Part shown: piece after piece, positions 56,265-64,000 of the stretch
Numbering within the stretch: the first letter of the stretch is position 1
Layout of the letters: each line of letters starts with the position of its first letter
Assembly (NCBI RefSeq): GCF_937892565.1
Contig: NZ_CALAHQ010000091.1
Span: forward strand, 28,815-92,814
Length of the DNA: 64,000 nt
Reading direction: 5' to 3'
From: an uncultured Roseicyclus sp.
GTDB lineage: Bacteria > Pseudomonadota > Alphaproteobacteria > Rhodobacterales > Rhodobacteraceae
Position numbers and translations under genes: made by a program
Notes under the pieces: model-generated
What the model was told of the DNA's origin: nothing
The model's input: only the letters and a program-made list of their open reading frames with translations
The model's database searches: none

Positions 56265-56717
56265 ATGTCGGCTGAGAACGACCTGATCAATCTCTATTCG
56301 CAGCGCATCCTGGCCCTGGCTGCCGATATAGCGCATCACGGGCGGCTTGATGGCCCTCAGGCAACGGTGCGCAAGCGTGCGCCCTTGTGCGGGTCGATGG
56401 TGACGGTGGATCTGGACATGGCGGATGGCCGCGTTGCCCGCTTTGCACAAGACGTAAAGGCCTGTGCGCTGGGTCAGGCAGCGGCAAGCCTGATGGGCGC
56501 CGACATCATCGGCCGCACCCGCGCCGAATTGACGCTTGCCCGCGACCAGCTTCGCGCGATGCTGACCCAAGACGGCGACCCACCCGGCGCGCCCTTTCAG
56601 GGCTATGAGGTGCTGACGCCCGCGCGCGCCTATCGCAATCGCCACGCTTCGATCCTTTTGTCGCTCGAGGCGACGGTCGAAGCGGCCGAAGCCGCCGAGC
56701 GCGCCCAGAGCGCCTGA
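56265..56717 (+). CDS. IscU/NifU-like scaffold homologue lacking the third cysteine
   Basis: This 150-residue protein resembles Fe-S scaffold proteins of the IscU/SufU fold. The first two ligand cysteines are C42 (APLCGSM) and C67 (VKACALG). The segment that normally carries the third cysteine (H-C-S-x-L in IscU) reads RHASILL, with alanine 128 after the conserved histidine. A classical three-cysteine cluster site is therefore incomplete, and the protein may use another ligand or have a different task. The ATG at 56265 follows GGAAGGCGGA. No isc or suf genes are adjacent. Confidence 0.82.
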   Translation: MSAENDLINLYSQRILALAADIAHHGRLDGPQATVRKRAPLCGSMVTVDLDMADGRVARFAQDVKACALGQAAASLMGADIIGRTRAELTLARDQLRAMLTQDGDPPGAPFQGYEVLTPARAYRNRHASILLSLEATVEAAEAAERAQSA

Positions 56718-56738
56718 TCCCCACCCCGCGCAGGGCAC

Positions 56739-56771
56739 AAAAAACGCAGCCCCTCGGGCACGAGGGCGGCG
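56739..56771 (-). terminator. Rho-independent terminator of the 39-residue protein unit
   Basis: CCCTCG (56751-56756) and CGAGGG (56761-56766) form a perfect stem with loop GGCA. It is extended by additional pairs (CGC-G / C-GCG) across a bulge. On the minus strand six U's follow (56739-56744). It lies 120 bases downstream of the small gene and may also act on transcripts from the IscU-like gene. Confidence 0.7.
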
Positions 56772-56892
56772 TCAGTCAGCGCATCTTGCAGCACACCCAC
56801 CCCAAAAGGCGCCGGGACCCATGTGGGTACGCCGCATCAGCGAACAGATGCCGCACCATGGGGGCTGCCAGACCGCAGGCAGGGATCGGATA

Positions 56893-57012
56893 TCACAAAA
56901 GCCCGGGCAGATAGAGCAACCCATAGGTAAACACCGCCAAAGCCAGCACGGCGACCGCATCCGCCAGGAACGTGTCGCGCGACTGGATAAGAATTTCGGC
57001 AATCCGGGTCAT
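56893..57012 (-). CDS. 39-residue single-span membrane protein under a LexA box
   Basis: The gene encodes MTRIAEILIQSRDTFLADAV, then a hydrophobic span (about residues 18-39: AVAVLALAVFTYGLLYLPGLL) that runs to the C-terminus. The ATG at 57010-57012 follows an excellent GAGGGAGG ribosome site. The unit has its own regulatory region, with a perfect GTTC-N7-GTTC SOS box 62 bases upstream, and its own terminator. It is next to recG and ligA. I recognise no family. Size, topology and SOS control recall SidA of Caulobacter and SOS-induced membrane toxins such as TisB; this is analogy, not homology. Confidence 0.75.
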   Translation of the reverse strand: MTRIAEILIQSRDTFLADAVAVLALAVFTYGLLYLPGLL

Positions 57013-57074
57013 CTTCAGGCCTCCCTCTGGAATGAAGTTGCCTTTTTGTTCTCATTTTTCCTTAAGCCTGTAAA

Positions 57075-57089
57075 GAACTTTTTAAGAAC
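57075..57089 (-). promoter_or_regulatory. LexA operator (alphaproteobacterial SOS box)
   Basis: On the minus strand GTTC (57086-57089), seven bases, then GTTC (57075-57078) match the established alphaproteobacterial LexA consensus GTTC-N7-GTTC exactly. A third GTTC lies six bases further upstream (57096-57099). The site is in the gap between the recG stop and the start of the 39-residue membrane protein gene, the only gene it can control on this strand. Confidence 0.75.
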
Positions 57090-57107
57090 ATATGTGAACA
57101 AACCCGG

Positions 57108-61437
<4,330 letters not shown>

Positions 61438-61510
61438 TCACGTCTATGACGGTTTAGGGGGTGCGCGGCGCGATTTCCAGACCGCGCGCGCCTTTGGGTC
61501 GCGGTGGCGG

Positions 61511-62224
61511 TCAGCCGTTCATCACCATTGCGACATTGCCACGCCCCGACATGGGATCGCGCAACACATAGCCCCGCCCCCAGACGGTTTCGATGTAATT
61601 GGCGCCCCCCGTGGCCACCGACAGTTTCTTGCGCAGCTTGCAGATGAAAACATCGATGATCTTGAGTTCCGGTTCATCCATGCCGCCATAAAGATGATTG
61701 AGGAACATTTCCTTGGTCAGGGTCGTGCCCTTGCGCAGGCTGAGCAGCTCCAGCATCTGATATTCCTTGCCGGTCAGATGCACGGTCTGACCATCGGCCT
61801 CGACCGTCTTGGCATCAAGGTTGACCGCGATCTTGCCGGTATGGATGACCGACTGGGCGTGGCCCTTGGACCGGCGGATGATGGCGTGGATGCGCGCGAC
61901 CAGTTCCTCGCGGTGAAAGGGCTTGGTCAGATAATCATCCGCGCCAAAGCCGAACCCCTTGAGCTTGCTGTCGGCATCATCGATGCCCGACAAGATCAAG
62001 ATCGGCGTATCGACCCGCGCGGTGCGCAATTGGCGCAGCACGTCATGTCCATGGATGTCTGGCAGGTTCAGGTCCAGCAAGATGATGTCGTAGTCATAGA
62101 GCTTGGCGAGGTCTATTCCCTCCTCCCCCAGATCCGTCGAATAGACGTTCAGGTTGGCATGTTTCAGCATCATCTCGATGCTGCGCGATGTGGTGGGGTC
62201 GTCTTCGACAAGCAAGACACGCAT
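61511..62224 (-). CDS. ctrA: Cell-cycle response regulator CtrA
   Basis: CtrA is the OmpR/PhoB-type master regulator. In Rhodobacterales it controls motility, gene-transfer-agent, quorum-sensing and related genes; in Caulobacter it also controls replication. The 237-residue protein has a receiver domain with phosphoacceptor D51 in [22 protein letters not shown]. The winged-helix DNA-binding domain (about 125-225) is [32 protein letters not shown] and [14 protein letters not shown]. The ATG at 62224 has GGAG upstream. The leader contains a GANTC site and a CtrA-like box. The phosphotransferase gene chpT lies at the start of the window. Confidence 0.97.
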   Translation of the reverse strand: MRVLLVEDDPTTSRSIEMMLKHANLNVYSTDLGEEGIDLAKLYDYDIILLDLNLPDIHGHDVLRQLRTARVDTPILILSGIDDADSKLKGFGFGADDYLTKPFHREELVARIHAIIRRSKGHAQSVIHTGKIAVNLDAKTVEADGQTVHLTGKEYQMLELLSLRKGTTLTKEMFLNHLYGGMDEPELKIIDVFICKLRKKLSVATGGANYIETVWGRGYVLRDPMSGRGNVAMVMNG

Positions 62225-62257
62225 CAGGCCGCTCCAAATCTCTTTGTTGTTCGCCAA

Positions 62258-62262
62258 GATTC
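62258..62262. promoter_or_regulatory. GANTC (CcrM-type) site in the ctrA leader
   Basis: GATTC lies 34 bases upstream of the ctrA ATG. In Caulobacter a GANTC site in the ctrA P1 promoter links transcription to CcrM methylation. A single GANTC can occur by chance, so the role here is only suggested by position. Confidence 0.35.
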
Positions 62263-62273
62263 GCGGCTAATGG

Positions 62274-62288
62274 TTAATTTGTCGTTAC
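62274..62288. promoter_or_regulatory. CtrA-like box upstream of ctrA
   Basis: TTAA (62274-62277), seven bases, then TTAC (62285-62288) match seven of eight positions of the CtrA consensus TTAA-N7-TTAA. On the minus strand the same region reads TTAACCATTAG. It lies about 50-65 bases before the ctrA start and fits autoregulation. Confidence 0.45.
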
Positions 62289-62308
62289 TCAAGATGATGA
62301 TTTACATC

Positions 62309-62590
62309 TTAAGTGCATTTCCGATAGCGCTGAAGAGTGGTCGCGCGCAATGCGGCAACCCCGTGACGCGCCACCGCGTCGCGCCAGCTGTCCAGCTCCT
62401 CTTCGGACAATCCCCATGTTGTCATGGCTTCGGCCGTGGTGATCAGGCCGGCATCGACCGCATGCACCACGGCCGCTTTGCGGCTGGCGACCCAGCGTTG
62501 GGTCCCCGCCGCCGGAAGATCGGCGCGCGTCATCGCACGGCCATCGGGCAATCTGATCGATTTTGGTCCAAGAATTCGTCGGATATACAT
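62309..62590 (-). CDS. sciP: CtrA inhibitor SciP (DUF1153)
   Basis: SciP is a small helix-turn-helix protein that binds CtrA at promoters and blocks recruitment of RNA polymerase. The 93-residue product has the DUF1153 signature LPDGRAMTRADLPAAGTQRWVASRKAAVVHAVDAGLITTAEAMTTWGLSEEELDSWRDAVARHGVAALRATTLQRYR. The start MYIRRILGP at 62590 is preferred over a four-codon extension. It is immediately upstream of ctrA on the same strand with an 84-base gap and diverges from mnmA. Confidence 0.9.
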   Translation of the reverse strand: MYIRRILGPKSIRLPDGRAMTRADLPAAGTQRWVASRKAAVVHAVDAGLITTAEAMTTWGLSEEELDSWRDAVARHGVAALRATTLQRYRKCT

Positions 62591-62738
62591 CGGCGGCCAC
62601 ATCCCCTGTCGTCTGTGTTGGATGAGCTTGCGCAGGATTTGCTTAACCAGGCGTAAGCGTCGCGGTTGAGCTTTCGCAGGATTTTCCTATATTGCCGATT
62701 ACTGCGCGTGCTTCTTGCCCTTGTCACAGGATCGGCCC

Positions 62739-63881
62739 ATGGCGCTTGACCAGCCCGGGATGCTCAACTCGCTTGGCCTGCCCAAGCCGCCTTCAAGAAC
62801 CCGCGTGGTTGTGGCCATGTCGGGCGGCGTTGATTCTTCGGTCGTGGCCGCGGTTCTGGCGGATGAAGGCTATGAAGTGGTGGGCGTCACGCTGCAGCTT
62901 TATGATCATGGCGCGGCGCTGGCGAAAAAGGGCGCCTGTTGTGCCGGGCGCGACATTCATGATGCGCGCCGCGTGGCCGAAACCATGGGGTTTCCGCATT
63001 ATGTTCTGGATTACGAGAACACATTTCGCGCCGCGGTGATCGACGAGTTTGCCGACAGCTATCTGGCAGGTGCCACCCCCGTTCCCTGCATCCGCTGCAA
63101 CGAGCGGGTCAAGTTCAAGGATCTTCTGGAGACCGCGCGCGATCTGGATGCCGATTGCATGGCGACGGGCCATTACATCCAGCGCAAGATGGGCCCTCAG
63201 GGCGCCGAGCTGCATTGCGCGGCGGATGCCGCCCGCGATCAATCCTATTTTCTGTTCTCGACCACGCAGGCACAGCTTGATTTCTTGCGCTTTCCCCTGG
63301 GGCATCTGACATCCAAGGCACAGACCCGCGCGCTTGCCGCCAAATACGGCCTCAGCGTGGCCGACAAGCCCGACAGCCAAGATATCTGCTTTGTGCCAAA
63401 CGGCGATTATGCCGCCGTCATCGAGAAACTGCGCCCCGGCGCGGCGGATCCGGGGGCCATCGTGGACATGAGCGGCACGGTGCTGGGCGAACATCGCGGG
63501 GTGATCCACTACACGATCGGCCAGCGGCGGGGCTTGGGCATCGGCGGGCTGGCCGATCCGCTCTATGTGGTCAAACTTGACCCCGTGTCGCGGCAGGTGA
63601 TCGTCGGTCCGAAAGACATGTTGTCAACCCGCACGGTGCCGCTGCGAGAGATCAACTGGCTGGGCGACATGCCTCTGACATCGCGCGCCGAATGGGAGGT
63701 GGAGGTCAAGATCCGATCCACCCGCCCGCCGCGCCCGGCCACGATCACGCCCTTGTCCGACACCGAAGCGCTGGTCACGCTGGTCACCGCCGAAGACGGC
63801 GTAAGCCCCGGCCAAGCCTGTGTTTTCTACGCGCCCGACGGAAGCCGGGTCTTGGGCGGCGGCTGGATCCACAAGGGTTGA
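62739..63881 (+). CDS. mnmA: tRNA-specific 2-thiouridylase
   Basis: MnmA thiolates U34 of tRNAs for Lys, Glu and Gln. The 380-residue protein has the PP-loop [34 protein letters not shown], the first catalytic cysteine in [13 protein letters not shown] and ATGHYIQ. It also has [21 protein letters not shown] with the second catalytic cysteine, and [10 protein letters not shown] in the central domain. The ATG at 62739 is chosen; an upstream TTG has no support. Confidence 0.96.
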   Translation: MALDQPGMLNSLGLPKPPSRTRVVVAMSGGVDSSVVAAVLADEGYEVVGVTLQLYDHGAALAKKGACCAGRDIHDARRVAETMGFPHYVLDYENTFRAAVIDEFADSYLAGATPVPCIRCNERVKFKDLLETARDLDADCMATGHYIQRKMGPQGAELHCAADAARDQSYFLFSTTQAQLDFLRFPLGHLTSKAQTRALAAKYGLSVADKPDSQDICFVPNGDYAAVIEKLRPGAADPGAIVDMSGTVLGEHRGVIHYTIGQRRGLGIGGLADPLYVVKLDPVSRQVIVGPKDMLSTRTVPLREINWLGDMPLTSRAEWEVEVKIRSTRPPRPATITPLSDTEALVTLVTAEDGVSPGQACVFYAPDGSRVLGGGWIHKG

Positions 63882-63948
63882 ACGCCCAAGCCATCCGAAA
63901 ACGCCGCCCCCTTGGGTGCAGCCATCCAGACATTCATAGGGAAGGAAG

Positions 63949-64000
63949 TGGCGCGGTTGACGGGGCTCGAACCCGCGACCCCCGGCGTGACAGGCCGGTA
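63949..64000 (-). tRNA. tRNA-Asp (anticodon GUC), cut by the window edge
   Basis: Only the 3' part is present. The minus strand shows an anticodon arm CCGGC-CTGTCAC-GCCGG (anticodon GTC), then GGGTCGCGGGTTCGAGCCCCGTC and AACCGCGCCA. CCA is encoded at 63949-63951. The D arm and 5' acceptor strand lie beyond position 64000. Confidence 0.88.

Noticed and set aside
56772..57002. 76-codon minus-strand frame overlapping the 39-residue gene
   Set aside because: It lies in another frame, has cysteine- and tryptophan-rich unlikely composition and no ribosome site. The 39-codon frame has the strong ribosome site and a clean membrane span.

Overview
The window is about 64 kb of GC-rich chromosomal DNA from an alphaproteobacterium, almost certainly of the Rhodobacteraceae (Rhodobacterales). 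The evidence is the ChpT/CtrA/SciP cell-cycle set, LpxI (not LpxH) in the lipid A cluster, a class II DAHP synthase, a B12-dependent class II ribonucleotide reductase, Usg, a two-domain cold-shock protein and an alphaproteobacterial GTTC-N7-GTTC LexA box. No phage, insertion sequence, integron, CRISPR array or clear transferred island is visible. Most of the window is housekeeping DNA, so the unusual signals sit in intergenic regions and very small genes.

Layout. 1-4.5 kb: chpT diverging from a DUF3553 gene, then a minus-strand group yicC-gmk-gamma carbonic anhydrase and a class II DAHP synthase. 4.7-9.3 kb: a GlxA-type regulator, glnE with a coupled small gene, and a YbaK-type editing protein. 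9.3-21.4 kb: the envelope supercluster on the minus strand, in transcription order pyrH-frr-uppS-cdsA-dxr-rseP-bamA-skp-fabZ-lpxA-lpxI-lpxB. It joins uridylate kinase, ribosome recycling, isoprenoid and phospholipid synthesis, outer-membrane protein assembly and lipid A. 21.6-30.2 kb: miaA, an AraC regulator and a four-gene SBP_bac_5-type ABC importer. 30.2-36 kb: a membrane protein, a Tat-exported metallo-beta-lactamase-fold protein and nrdJ. 36-41.5 kb: tRNA-Pro, a DUF192 protein, a cold-shock protein, pdxH, fabI, gpt, aroB and aroK. 41.5-50.6 kb: a 44-codon membrane protein, an unknown exported protein, xerD, a CorC-type protein, a dimethylglycine-dehydrogenase-like flavoprotein, a MobA-like nucleotidyltransferase, tRNA-Leu, a YqaA-type protein, dsbB and usg. 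50.7-56.7 kb: gyrA, trmFO, gluQRS, hisI and an IscU-like protein. 56.7-62.6 kb: a 39-codon membrane protein with its own SOS box and terminator, recG, ligA, ctrA and sciP. 62.7 kb to the end: mnmA and a tRNA-Asp cut by the window edge.

The most interesting signals are four. (1) A stand-alone transcription unit encodes a 39-residue single-span membrane protein behind a perfect GTTC-N7-GTTC LexA operator, next to recG and ligA. It is a candidate SOS-induced division inhibitor or membrane toxin, comparable in kind to Caulobacter SidA. (2) Two intergenic sites each hold a pair of perfect 22-34 bp palindromes, all centred on TTCGTACGAA; they look like a dispersed repeat family. (3) A 63-nt potential three-way junction lies upstream of the Tat-exported hydrolase. 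(4) Several leaders have unusual start arrangements: mirrored Shine-Dalgarno sequences for chpT/DUF3553, and a leader ORF plus dyad in front of TTG-initiated miaA. All functional statements rest on reading motifs and family knowledge; no searches were run.
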